Source: Chitinophaga skermanii
GTDB lineage: Bacteria; Bacteroidota; Bacteroidia; Chitinophagales; Chitinophagaceae
DNA length: 64,000 nucleotides
Direction of reading: 5' to 3'
NCBI RefSeq assembly: GCF_003259335.1
Contig: NZ_QLLL01000015.1
Location: forward strand, 1-64,000
Under the pieces are notes generated by a model. That model had not been told where the DNA came from, ran no database searches, and saw only the letters and a program-made list of their open reading frames with translations. Shown here piece by piece: positions 18,750-26,209 of the stretch (position 1 is its first letter; every line of letters begins with the position of its first letter). A program made the position numbers and the translations under genes.

Positions 18750-18778
18750 AAAAAGGTACTAACATGTAGTACCTTTTT
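18750..18778 (-). terminator. Intrinsic terminator downstream of tRNA-Arg copy 1
   Basis: AAAAAGGTACT (18750-18760) and AGTACCTTTTT (18768-18778) form a perfect 11-bp stem with T-tails in both directions. It ends the minus-strand tRNA unit. A degenerate copy with two mismatched pairs lies after the second tRNA (about 18969-18998), showing that tRNA and terminator were duplicated together. Confidence 0.75.
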
Positions 18779-18788
18779 CTATTGTTTG

Positions 18789-18862
18789 TGACCGCGTCAG
18801 GATTCAAACCTGAAACCTTCTGATCCGTAGTCAGATGCTCTATTCAGTTGAGCTACGCAGCC
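18789..18862 (-). tRNA. tRNA-Arg(ACG), copy 1
   Basis: On the minus strand: acceptor GGCTGCG pairs with CGCGGTC, D-arm GCTC...GAGC, anticodon stem TCTGA/TCAGA around the loop CTACGGA (anticodon ACG), T-arm TCAGG TTTGAAT CCTGA. Length 74 nt; the 3' CCA is not encoded. ACG is normally edited to ICG and reads CGU/CGC/CGA. Confidence 0.95.
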
Positions 18863-19005
18863 AGTATGATGTTCTATTCAATTACAAAGTTAACGCTTTT
18901 TAAATAAATGCCACTTGCTTGAAAGGTGTTCCGAATACAAGCTTCAAAAACATCCATTTGTGGAAAAGAAAAAGGCACTAACAAGTAGCACCTTTTTGCT
19001 TTTTG

Positions 19006-19079
19006 TGACCGCGTCAGGATTCAAACCTGAAACCTTCTGATCCGTAGTCAGATGCTCTATTCAGTTGAGCTACGCAGCC
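19006..19079 (-). tRNA. tRNA-Arg(ACG), copy 2
   Basis: Identical in sequence to copy 1 over the full 74 nt, including the acceptor stem and anticodon loop CTACGGA. CCA is not encoded. It lies 143 nt from copy 1 in the same orientation. Confidence 0.95.
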
Positions 19080-19141
19080 AGCATTATTTCATTTTTCTAA
19101 TTCTTTATCTTAACTTTTTTAAGATAAGTAACTTTGAGTAG

Positions 19142-19215
19142 TGACTCTGTCAGGATTCAAACCTGAAACCTTCTGATCCGTAGTCAGATGCTCTATTCAG
19201 TTGAGCTACAAAGCC
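19142..19215 (-). tRNA. tRNA-Arg(ACG), copy 3 with altered acceptor stem
   Basis: The body matches copies 1 and 2, with the same anticodon ACG, but the acceptor stem is GGCTTTG paired with CAGAGTC. Changes on both sides keep the stem paired, so it is probably functional. As the most upstream copy on the minus strand it may carry the shared promoter. Confidence 0.95.
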
Positions 19216-19290
19216 AGTCGTTCGCTGAACGGGAGTGCAAATATAGAGTGAAATCTTTAATTTCCAAACTTTTATAAAAAATATTTTTCG

Positions 19291-20196
19291 CTACTTCGAA
19301 TTTTCGTGCACAATCGAATCGTTGGAAACCGCCAGTATTGCGGTGTTTAGCTCGCTCTTGATTTTTCTTTCTGTTTCCTTATTCTGATTTGGTAAGAGTA
19401 ATTGCACTTTGAAATGCACTAAATCTTTTTTGATTTCGAGTGTCTTTAAAGAGAAACTATTGTCGGTTATGTTGTTGTTGATATACGGTGCCACAGCGCT
19501 TTTCAAGGCCGCTTCTACTTCGTGAGGTGATTGTGCATGTTTAATATCTAATTCGAATTCAATCGTCATTTTCTTGATGTTCTGTTTCGATTGATTCACT
19601 ACAACCGACGTAAACAACACAGAATTCGGCAACAAAATAATATCATCGTCATCGTTCTGTAGTACTACGTTTACCAAGGTAATGTCGAGTATTTTTCCTT
19701 TGTATTCATTCACTTTAATATGATCGCCTAACGATAATTGATCACTAAACATGATGATCAACCCGTTGATCATATTCGCAATATAATCTTTCGATAAAAT
19801 CGCGATCGCAGCCGCTACGATGGTAATCCCGGTCGCTATTTTAGTTAAATCAACACCGAAAAATAAAAGTCCTGCTAAGATGATAAACGTTGTATTCAAT
19901 ACACGCGAAATCCTATTGATCCCCAAGATGAAGTTATCACGTGTTAAACTCTTCAATTTGTTTTTACGGATATACCACGACAAAATAATCAAGTAACACA
20001 AACTCACCACTAAGTTCGCCCCTAAGAAAAATGCTAATGCCGATAATGATTTCCCTACCCACTCAAAACCTTTTGCTAAGTGTAAATCCATATTGTTGAC
20101 ATATAGAATCGCCACGTATAAAATGAGTTTTATAACGAAAATCAAACGTTCCTTATTACTTTTCTTCTTACTGTATGTTGCTTGATCGATTGACAT
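19291..20196 (-). CDS. MscS-family mechanosensitive channel
   Basis: The product (301 residues from the ATG at 20196, MSIDQATYSKKK) has three to four N-terminal membrane helices, then the MscS pore and beta domain: GVDLTKIATGITIVAAAIAI with the Ala/Gly-rich pore helix, DYIANMINGLIIMFSDQLSL, GDHIKVNEYKGKI and ILLPNSVLF. It would sit in the inner membrane and open under osmotic downshock. A longer frame begins at 20229 (MLLFIKTHC), but the shorter start gives a more natural hydrophilic cytoplasmic leader. The gene stands alone, separated from the upstream gene by a terminator. Confidence 0.88.
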   Translation of the reverse strand: MSIDQATYSKKKSNKERLIFVIKLILYVAILYVNNMDLHLAKGFEWVGKSLSALAFFLGANLVVSLCYLIILSWYIRKNKLKSLTRDNFILGINRISRVLNTTFIILAGLLFFGVDLTKIATGITIVAAAIAILSKDYIANMINGLIIMFSDQLSLGDHIKVNEYKGKILDITLVNVVLQNDDDDIILLPNSVLFTSVVVNQSKQNIKKMTIEFELDIKHAQSPHEVEAALKSAVAPYINNNITDNSFSLKTLEIKKDLVHFKVQLLLPNQNKETERKIKSELNTAILAVSNDSIVHENSK

Positions 20197-20342
20197 GAAT
20201 AGGCAATGGGTTTTAATGAATAACAGCATTTAGCAGGCATAGTTGCCTACTTTCCTTTTTGTTAGCAAGTTTTGTGCTAGAATTCCCTTTCTGCAAGGGT
20301 TTTCACATAATTTTCTACTTCTCAATTACATTCACCTAAAAC

Positions 20343-20379
20343 AAAAAGCATCTTCCCAATGTAAAAGAAGATGCTTTTT
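20343..20379 (-). terminator. Intrinsic terminator between the dehydrogenase and MscS genes
   Basis: AAAAAGCATCTTC (20343-20355) and GAAGATGCTTTTT (20367-20379) form a perfect 13-bp stem with an 11-nt loop and T-tails both ways. It is about 130 nt past the stop of the minus-strand dehydrogenase gene. Nothing else is seen in the 20197-20511 gap. Confidence 0.8.
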
Positions 20380-20511
20380 GATATTTCTTTGAAAATCTCT
20401 TAAGATAAATGGAAAAGTCGGTTTGGCGTGATTAAAAAGCTATCAGAAATCACGGCCCAAGTAATTATTGAATCCAAACAAATCTACCGACATTCTCTCT
20501 TTCTACAAAAA

Positions 20512-21726
20512 TTATTTCAAACCGGCATATTCCGCCATGTAATGATAACGTTCGGTTAGCTCACCCTTATCAACGATGGTAGCTTTATGTACCATATCAC
20601 TTTGCGGCGCCAACAATTCGTCGAATACATATTTCATCAACTGGTCGCCGAAGTATTGAGAAGCGTCGCGCGGTAACTCGTTGGGCAAGTTGCCTACGCA
20701 CATCATGGTAACACTTTCGGGATCGAAATGATCGGCTGTTTTTTGTTGATTGAAACGGTGAACGCCGTATACCGGTTCTTCAATAGTAGTATCGCCTAAG
20801 TTGCAAGGGATAGAACCATTTTGATCATCGGTAATGTCGGCAATAACTTGTATGCGGAAGTTCTCCTTCTGCAAATCGGCCCACGTGAAAAGCGGTTCGA
20901 TGTTCTTATCCCAATAAATCCCGTTCATCAATACATCCGCCGCGGTAACGAAAGGCAAGAATTTACATTCGTAAGCACCCGGGTTATTGTGAAAGTCTTC
21001 CCTACTATACGTTTTATCCGATTTACGGAGATACAACTCCCCTGCTTTCAATTGCGTATAAACTGGATAAGAATAGTTGTTGATGAGGAATTCGTCGGGC
21101 GTTACATACTTAATACCCAGTAAACCCATCACCTCCAAGCTACCTGCTGCAACACGGCCGGAACCCGTGATAACGATTTTCACCGGCGGCAGCTTCACAC
21201 CGAAATAGGTGGTAATTAATGCTTGGAAATCTTTACACTCGTGTACACGTTTAAATGAAAATGTTTTGGTGCGGTCGCCATAAGCTAGCAAACCGTTGTG
21301 TGCGCCAACAACGCCTGCGAAAAACCCGAAGCCTAGGATACGTTGACCATCGTTATGCACGAGGCACTCGTAATCGATGAGGGTGATGTTTTTCTTGATG
21401 ATCTCTTGTAACATTAGCTGGTTCTGCGGTTGTTGCTTTTTCGTGTGTGAAAAAAACAAGTACGTTTTACCGGCTAGCAATTTCTCTTTGGGCACTTCCT
21501 TAATCCCGAGAAGGATATCGCAATGCGATAAGTCTTCCGCTACGGTAATACCTAGAGCACGGTATTCATCGTCGCTAAAGCATCTGCGGGGCGAGGGTTG
21601 TACGGTAACAGCAATGTGCGGGTAATGTGTAGAGATCCATAAGCATTGTTGCGGGGTAAAAGCCACGCGGTTGTCGCCTGGCACCTTTTCTTCGCGAATT
21701 AAACCGATATTGATGGATGTTGACAT
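20512..21726 (-). CDS. Saccharopine dehydrogenase (L-lysine-forming)-like NAD(P)-dependent oxidoreductase
   Basis: The 404-residue product begins IGLIREEKVPGDNRVAFTPQ, the opening of the AlaDH/PNT N-terminal fold, with conserved GIKEVP and YLFFSHTKKQQ, and then a Rossmann half with VKIVITGSGRVAAGSLEVM. The layout and HTKKxQ resemble LYS1-type saccharopine dehydrogenases, which oxidatively split saccharopine into lysine and 2-oxoglutarate, rather than alanine dehydrogenase. No second lysine-pathway gene is adjacent, so the direction and true substrate are inferred. The ATG at 21726 is preferred over an extended frame from 21795, because homology begins at MSTSINIG. Confidence 0.75.
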   Translation of the reverse strand: MSTSINIGLIREEKVPGDNRVAFTPQQCLWISTHYPHIAVTVQPSPRRCFSDDEYRALGITVAEDLSHCDILLGIKEVPKEKLLAGKTYLFFSHTKKQQPQNQLMLQEIIKKNITLIDYECLVHNDGQRILGFGFFAGVVGAHNGLLAYGDRTKTFSFKRVHECKDFQALITTYFGVKLPPVKIVITGSGRVAAGSLEVMGLLGIKYVTPDEFLINNYSYPVYTQLKAGELYLRKSDKTYSREDFHNNPGAYECKFLPFVTAADVLMNGIYWDKNIEPLFTWADLQKENFRIQVIADITDDQNGSIPCNLGDTTIEEPVYGVHRFNQQKTADHFDPESVTMMCVGNLPNELPRDASQYFGDQLMKYVFDELLAPQSDMVHKATIVDKGELTERYHYMAEYAGLK

Positions 21727-21911
21727 AACGTAAAACGATCTTTTAAATTTGATTCCCGTCGATATGCAACATAAGTTAAATTTAGGGAGTGGCAAAATGC
21801 ATTGAAAAACAATGTATAAGCTTTCCTTACGAACCCGTTTAACAACAGCTAACTGGCTATTTTAAAATAATCATCCACAATCTATCGTGCTCAAAACAGG
21901 AACAAACTCCT

Positions 21912-21919
21912 TATTTTTG
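21912..21919 (+). promoter_or_regulatory. Candidate -7 box upstream of the 438-residue exported protein
   Basis: TATTTTTG matches TAnnTTTG 63 nt before the first ATG at 21982. A -33 TTTG at the right distance is not seen. Confidence 0.35.
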
Positions 21920-21981
21920 CCCCTCTTTTAGAAACGCCATATCGTCAACCTATTTTATAGACACCGTCTATATATATCATT

Positions 21982-23298
21982 ATGCAGAGAAAAAAGAATA
22001 CTATGCGACACTCCATGAAAGCCATGTTGCTTTTACTATTGCCATTCACCGGCCTTGCGCAAAAAACAGTGCTTCCTGGCCATCCCGACATTAATACAGC
22101 CCGTTTGCAACCCGGTAAATCATTGTTTACTATTTATTATGTAAAGGACAATAAGTGGACGAAAAAAGGTACTTACACGAACGAAATATCGCTTTCGGGT
22201 AACGATATCCGTTTTGAAGTCAATTACATCGATGACAAAAACGAATGGTACCGGAAACGAACATCCGTAGCAGATGCTAAAACATTGGCACCCATTCGCT
22301 ACAAATCTGAAAGCACTAAAAGTACCTTAGAATTTACCTTCGGGGAAACCATCACAGGTAAGGAACATATTGTAGCTGGGAATAAGGATAAGGCATTAAC
22401 AATCCGCCCTAAAGGGAAGTTCGTCGATTTCAACGTAGCGGAGTTCATGTTTAGTACCCTCCCTTTAAAAGTAGGCTACAAGGCCACTATTCCCGAATTT
22501 TACTATGCTACCAGCCCCGATAGCGTATTATCGAATTACACCATCAAGGATGTTACCAGCTACATCCATCATTCCAATAGAACCGGCGAACACGAAAGTT
22601 GGTTAGTAAAAGTTTTGGAAGAAGAGTCCGGCGTTTTTTACCATTACATCATCGATAAGAAAGATTACAGGATTTGGCAAAGAGAAATGCCAGCCGGCAA
22701 TGGCAACATTGAAATTTGTGTGAATGAGGAATTGGACTACCAACCCATCGCCAGCAAATTCGATAAAGCCGAGAACTTACGAATGATCGAAAAAGGCAAT
22801 AGCTCTATCACCGGCACCGCCTTCGCGCGCGACCATGGTAATAGCCGCGTACAAGTAGTGAATATCAATAAAGCCCAATTCGCCCCAAGAGGTACCGTTG
22901 TTTCGATCTTACCTAATTCGGCGTATATAGAAGAATGGAAAGCTGTAAACAAAAAGATTCGCAAAGGTAGGAAGCTCCCCGAAGTGCCGATCGATCCAAA
23001 CGTTGCCGCCTGTATTAAAACCACGAAAGTCTACGACGACAAAGGTCATTTCGAGTTTACAAACCTCATGCCCGGCGAGTATATTTTGATGACGAGCTTC
23101 GGTTACACCCACAAATATTCTTATGAATACTACGCGGGGCAGTCGAACCTTGTACACCCCAGTGGCGCGGTACTTTCATCGAGCCCTATTTATAAATCAG
23201 CGAGTGGAGCTTCTGGCGCTACCGCGCAAATTGAGATGATTGTGACGGTGAAGAAAGATGGAGATGTGGTGGATGTGAAATTGAAAGATGTACGATAA
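21982..23298 (+). CDS. Exported protein of unknown function
   Basis: The 438-residue frame has a Sec signal peptide (MKAMLLLLLPFTGLAQ), starting either at 21982 or at the internal ATG at 22003 (MRHSMKAM), which gives a more normal signal length. The mature N-terminal two thirds are beta-rich with features resembling DUF3108-type periplasmic proteins (IRYKSESTKSTLEF, PLKVGYKATIPEFYY); the C-terminal third (GTVVSILPNSAY ... FEFTNLMPGEYILMTSFGYT) looks like a carboxypeptidase-regulatory-like beta sandwich. No catalytic motif is recognised. Likely periplasmic or outer-membrane associated. The gene is monocistronic, with a promoter box before and a terminator after it. Confidence 0.7.
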   Translation: MQRKKNTMRHSMKAMLLLLLPFTGLAQKTVLPGHPDINTARLQPGKSLFTIYYVKDNKWTKKGTYTNEISLSGNDIRFEVNYIDDKNEWYRKRTSVADAKTLAPIRYKSESTKSTLEFTFGETITGKEHIVAGNKDKALTIRPKGKFVDFNVAEFMFSTLPLKVGYKATIPEFYYATSPDSVLSNYTIKDVTSYIHHSNRTGEHESWLVKVLEEESGVFYHYIIDKKDYRIWQREMPAGNGNIEICVNEELDYQPIASKFDKAENLRMIEKGNSSITGTAFARDHGNSRVQVVNINKAQFAPRGTVVSILPNSAYIEEWKAVNKKIRKGRKLPEVPIDPNVAACIKTTKVYDDKGHFEFTNLMPGEYILMTSFGYTHKYSYEYYAGQSNLVHPSGAVLSSSPIYKSASGASGATAQIEMIVTVKKDGDVVDVKLKDVR

Positions 23299-23316
23299 GT
23301 ATATACAACTATAATA

Positions 23317-23349
23317 AACGCCTTCAATGATGCATACATGGAAGGCGTT
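23317..23349 (+). terminator. Intrinsic terminator
   Basis: AACGCCTTC (23317-23325) pairs perfectly with GAAGGCGTT (23341-23349), followed by TGTGTTT. It is 19 nt after the stop of the exported protein. Confidence 0.75.
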
Positions 23350-23396
23350 TGTGTTTAATTCCCTTACCTTCATGCTTCACTATTCATTTGCTTAGC

Positions 23397-23831
23397 ATGC
23401 TACAATTCGATCCCGAAAATCCCATCGTAAAACTTTGCGCGGAAGGCATGATGCAAGAAGGCAACCCGCAAGTAGCCGCTAGCATGTTCCAACAAGCATG
23501 GGATAACGCCACCACGCACGACGAACATTTCATTGCTGCTCATTATGTTGCCCGGCATCAACCAACGGTTGATAGCAAATTGGAATGGGATAAAATCGCC
23601 CTTGAACACGCCCTGCAAATTGATCGGCCAGATGTTACCTCCGTTCTCCCTTCTCTTTATCTCAACATTGCCAAATGTTACGAGGATATGGGGCAACTTA
23701 ACTTAGCAGAAGAACATTATAATGGCGCGGCTGCTTTTGTTTCATTTTTAGGTGAAGATGGTTATAGTAGGATGATAGCGACAGGGGTTGAAAAAGGATT
23801 GGAAAGAGTGAAAGCATTAAAGCGTGTTTGA
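23397..23831 (+). CDS. Small TPR-containing protein
   Basis: The product from the ATG at 23397 (MLQFDPENPIVKLCAEGM) has 144 residues and no signal peptide. It shows helical repeat wording typical of tetratricopeptide proteins: NPQVAASMFQQAWDNA, FIAAHYVARHQ, PSLYLNIAKCYEDMGQLNLA. Proteins of this exact type are frequent in soil bacteria and are sometimes mislabelled as rRNA methyltransferases; no methyltransferase motif is present. A longer frame starting at 23349 would overlap the preceding terminator and is less likely. Role unknown, probably protein-protein contact in the cytoplasm. Confidence 0.75.
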   Translation: MLQFDPENPIVKLCAEGMMQEGNPQVAASMFQQAWDNATTHDEHFIAAHYVARHQPTVDSKLEWDKIALEHALQIDRPDVTSVLPSLYLNIAKCYEDMGQLNLAEEHYNGAAAFVSFLGEDGYSRMIATGVEKGLERVKALKRV

Positions 23832-23918
23832 TGTTTTAGAAAAATTTATTTGGAATTAATAAAAACAATTTTACATTTGCAACCCGAACAACCTGAATGG
23901 TTTGTTCGAAAGATAACA

Positions 23919-24002
23919 GCCCAGATGGCGGAACTGGTAGACGCGCTAGACTCAAAATCTTGTTATCGAAAGGTAGTGCAGGTTCGATTCCTGTTCTGGG
24001 CA
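23919..24002 (+). tRNA. tRNA-Leu(CAA)
   Basis: 84-nt class II tRNA: acceptor GCCCAGA pairs with TCTGGGC, anticodon loop CTCAAAA (anticodon CAA), a variable arm (GTTATCGAAAGGTAGT region), T-arm GCAGG TTCGATT CCTGT, discriminator A. One mismatch lies in the anticodon stem. CCA is not encoded. It reads UUG. A terminator follows 9 nt later, and an island-like stretch begins just after it. Confidence 0.93.
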
Positions 24003-24010
24003 CGAAAGGC

Positions 24011-24038
24011 AAAAGGTCGGAGATATCTCCGACCTTTT
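24011..24038 (+). terminator. Intrinsic terminator of tRNA-Leu
   Basis: AAAAGGTCGGAGA (24011-24023) is the start of a 28-nt perfect palindrome ending CGACCTTTT, with a T-rich tail (CTTGTTTT). Immediately 3' of the tRNA. Confidence 0.85.
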
Positions 24039-24105
24039 CTTGTTTTAGAGGGTCAAGGTCCGCTCTGGACCGCTTTATTAGCTCTAGGAGTACATGAGGT
24101 TCGGC

Positions 24106-24156
24106 GGTTCGAAGTTGATTTTCTGAGAAAATCAGTTTTTCAGGGAATATCGAACC
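24106..24156. repeat. Nested inverted repeat just beyond tRNA-Leu
   Basis: Outer arms GGTTCGA (24106-24112) and TCGAACC (24150-24156) enclose a perfect inner palindrome GATTTTCT-G-AGAAAATC (24117-24133). It lies about 100 nt past the tRNA 3' end and GGTTCGA also occurs in the tRNA T-arm, so it could be the trace of a recombination site. It could also be chance. Confidence 0.4.
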
Positions 24157-24425
24157 AATGATTTGTTTTTTGCCGATCAAGATTAAGTGTGTGCCATTTT
24201 GAATAAAACCTGTCCTGCTCATTATAACTGGTGATCCACTCATTCCGATTTTCGAAGCAGTATCTACTAACATCTTCGACAAACTACCCAGGTCTACAAA
24301 TGGTTCAGTTGCTATTGAACCTCTATTCCAATGGACAGTTCACCTCGGACTGTTACATTATATGGATACCCTAGAATAAAAATATTATAACTATAAATCG
24401 GCCACAAATCTACTTGAGGAGATAC
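24140..24425 (-). pseudogene. Decayed trypsin-like serine peptidase gene
   Basis: On the minus strand, a frame from 24425 reads FILGYPYNVTVRGEL and is broken near 24330-24340; the neighbouring frame continues HWNRGSIATEPFVDL, then LVDTASKIGMSGSPVIMSR. This order (strand with GYP, W-RGSIA-EP, DTA-GMSGSPVI) is that of trypsin-fold peptidases, with GMSGSP holding the catalytic serine. The N-terminal part with His and Asp is missing, a TAA lies just before 24425, and one frameshift is needed, so this is a remnant. It probably came with the mobile DNA that sits after tRNA-Leu (inference). Confidence 0.6.
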
Positions 24426-24506
24426 TTATTCTTTACGCATTATCGGGAGGCCGACGATATCTACACTTTAACCGTGAATGGGGTGAATAAACCATCCCGG
24501 CCGGGT

Positions 24507-24770
24507 TTATTCGTCATCCGAGATATAATTATAATTTGAAAATACTCGGGACAATTTTTGCTGCCCTCCTTGTATTATGACCTTTCTAAACAATGTACTT
24601 ACGCTAGCTGGATATGCCGGATTCCCATTCATCATATTTTGACCAGTTACAGGATTAACTCGCGTAAAATTGTGTCCATTTGTGATAAGCTCGTAAACCT
24701 GCTTTAATTCATAAATAAAACCTGCACCTGTTGCCATTTCGGCGTCAGTATAATTGGAGTGTAAGCGCAT
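24507..24770 (-). CDS. Hypothetical protein, 87 residues
   Basis: No family is recognised. The protein starts MRLHSNYTDAEMATGAGFIY and ends with an acidic tail (ISDDE). It has mixed helix and polar segments, no signal peptide and no membrane helix. It lies 144 nt downstream of the 354-residue protein in the same direction, in an AT-rich stretch unlike neighbouring genes, so it may be an accessory or antidote partner, or the tail of a larger lost gene. A hairpin (GAATAAACC 24485-24493, GGTTTATTC 24504-24512) overlaps its stop and may end transcription. Start choice is uncertain. Confidence 0.4.
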   Translation of the reverse strand: MRLHSNYTDAEMATGAGFIYELKQVYELITNGHNFTRVNPVTGQNMMNGNPAYPASVSTLFRKVIIQGGQQKLSRVFSNYNYISDDE

Positions 24771-24914
24771 TTAATGAGCAGGTAATGAGAAGACAATGAC
24801 AGGTTTTTCAGATCAATTCCCTGTAATTCCAAATGATATTTTAATACTTTTTATTATCAACACGTTATGATTCCTAATACACGTATCTAGCTTTATCAGC
24901 TAGGAAAATAACTG

Positions 24915-25979
24915 TTAAAGGTGTCTGTAGTGCTGTTCAAAACGGAGATCATTTTGACTTACGGTAAAAAACCTTCCAAAAGAAGAATTTCGTAAATACT
25001 CGTGAAAACTACTTTGGTCGATATTTAATCCTACACCGTCCCAGTCTGCAGTTGTTTGTAACAATGCAGGGTTGATCTCCAGCACCTCCCCTTTACGAGG
25101 ATCATTATGGATATATCCAAGCATGTAATGAGGAAATAACCCACCTTTAAGCGTTACTTCTTCCTGTCTTGGAAAGAAACTGAAGTTATAGACAGGTAAC
25201 CCTGTCTTGTCAACTTCCATCCTGTTCCTAAGTATGCGTATATCTGGAGCACTAAGTCGTCCCTCAAAGTTTTTGGGCACCCAGCCAATAAGTATGATTG
25301 GATTGGTACTGTCCTTTTCCTCTTCCTTCCATGCAAAACCATGAGCTTGCTCAAAACTGGTGGTAGTGCTGAGTAGAAAGGAGTCCGTGTAATACTGGCT
25401 TTTATCCATATGGTGCAGGAGCGCCAGATAGTAGTCCCGCATAATGATCCTGTGCTCACCTATCAGCTGTCCTGTCCTTTTAACAAAATCATCAAAATTC
25501 CCATCATCACCAAAATAGCGGGTCAATTGTTCTTCCCGTGCCCGAAAGCCTGTCATGGCAACCCTTCGAGCGCTGTACGGAAACTCCTTCTTCAAAAGAT
25601 GAGATAACATCCTAAATATCTTCGCAAATTCATCATTCTCTGCTGCAGCAATGTTTATTTCAAACTCACGTTGCCGGTCCGAGGACACGAACATGCGGGC
25701 CTTAGGTCCCATCATAAATAAAGCTTCATTAAATTGATTGGGGAATCCCTTTTCTTTGATTCCAAAAGCCGGCAAGACTACACTCTTTTTATCTCCCCTA
25801 TAAACAACTCTGTGGTTTTCCCTGTATATCTTATTGACACACTCGAAAAATTGTCTGGATTGTACACGCCCCAGTTTCCTGCCATTGACTCTAAGCATAT
25901 AGGCGTAAAAATTGGGGATGGTTTCAGGAAGCCTACCTATTGGTCGCTGCTGGTCTTTTCCGCTAATTTTATAAAGCAT
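24915..25979 (-). CDS. Putative ADP-ribosyltransferase-fold or FRG-like protein
   Basis: The 354-residue protein has no signal peptide and no family I recognise outright. Three spaced motifs match the R-S-E arrangement of ADP-ribosyltransferases: an arginine in VVYRGDKKS (R61), FLLSTTTSFEQAHGFAW (S204-S208; compare STS followed by A-x-x-F-A), and RQEEVTLKGG (Q272, E274), a Q-x-E as in C3-type enzymes. The order and the HGFA helix are the strongest points. An FRG-domain relative is an alternative, since these also carry YRG. The gene lies in an island-like stretch beyond tRNA-Leu, beside a decayed protease and an 87-residue orphan, a setting typical of toxins or defence effectors. Activity and target are unknown. 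Confidence 0.5.
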   Translation of the reverse strand: MLYKISGKDQQRPIGRLPETIPNFYAYMLRVNGRKLGRVQSRQFFECVNKIYRENHRVVYRGDKKSVVLPAFGIKEKGFPNQFNEALFMMGPKARMFVSSDRQREFEINIAAAENDEFAKIFRMLSHLLKKEFPYSARRVAMTGFRAREEQLTRYFGDDGNFDDFVKRTGQLIGEHRIIMRDYYLALLHHMDKSQYYTDSFLLSTTTSFEQAHGFAWKEEEKDSTNPIILIGWVPKNFEGRLSAPDIRILRNRMEVDKTGLPVYNFSFFPRQEEVTLKGGLFPHYMLGYIHNDPRKGEVLEINPALLQTTADWDGVGLNIDQSSFHEYLRNSSFGRFFTVSQNDLRFEQHYRHL

Positions 25980-26156
25980 GATTTATGTGTTAAAAATGGT
26001 GCTAACAATATCAATTTGACTAAATTAGTTAATAATTCTATATCCCACAAGAGGAGTAAAAGGACATAAATGCTTCATGGGGTTTTATTTAAAAATAGGA
26101 AAATAAATTAACTATCAACTTTTTAATACACCTGCAATAACCCCACAAAAAAAAAA

Positions 26157-26188
26157 CGCCCTGCAGTAACTCCCGTTACCACAAGGCG
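26157..26188 (-). terminator. Intrinsic terminator of the DUF5018-like lipoprotein gene
   Basis: CGCCCTGCAGTAAC (26157-26170) pairs with GTTACCACAAGGCG (26175-26188), a 14-bp stem allowing three G-U wobbles, followed on the minus strand by about nine T. It lies 22 nt past the stop. Confidence 0.8.
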
Positions 26189-26209
26189 CCCATATCCAAA
26201 ACAAAAGCG

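Noticed and set aside
23836-24282. A 148-codon minus-strand frame through tRNA-Leu
   Set aside because: It crosses the tRNA and its terminator on the opposite strand, and only its first 45 or so codons match a peptidase. It is treated as a pseudogene remnant ending near 24140.
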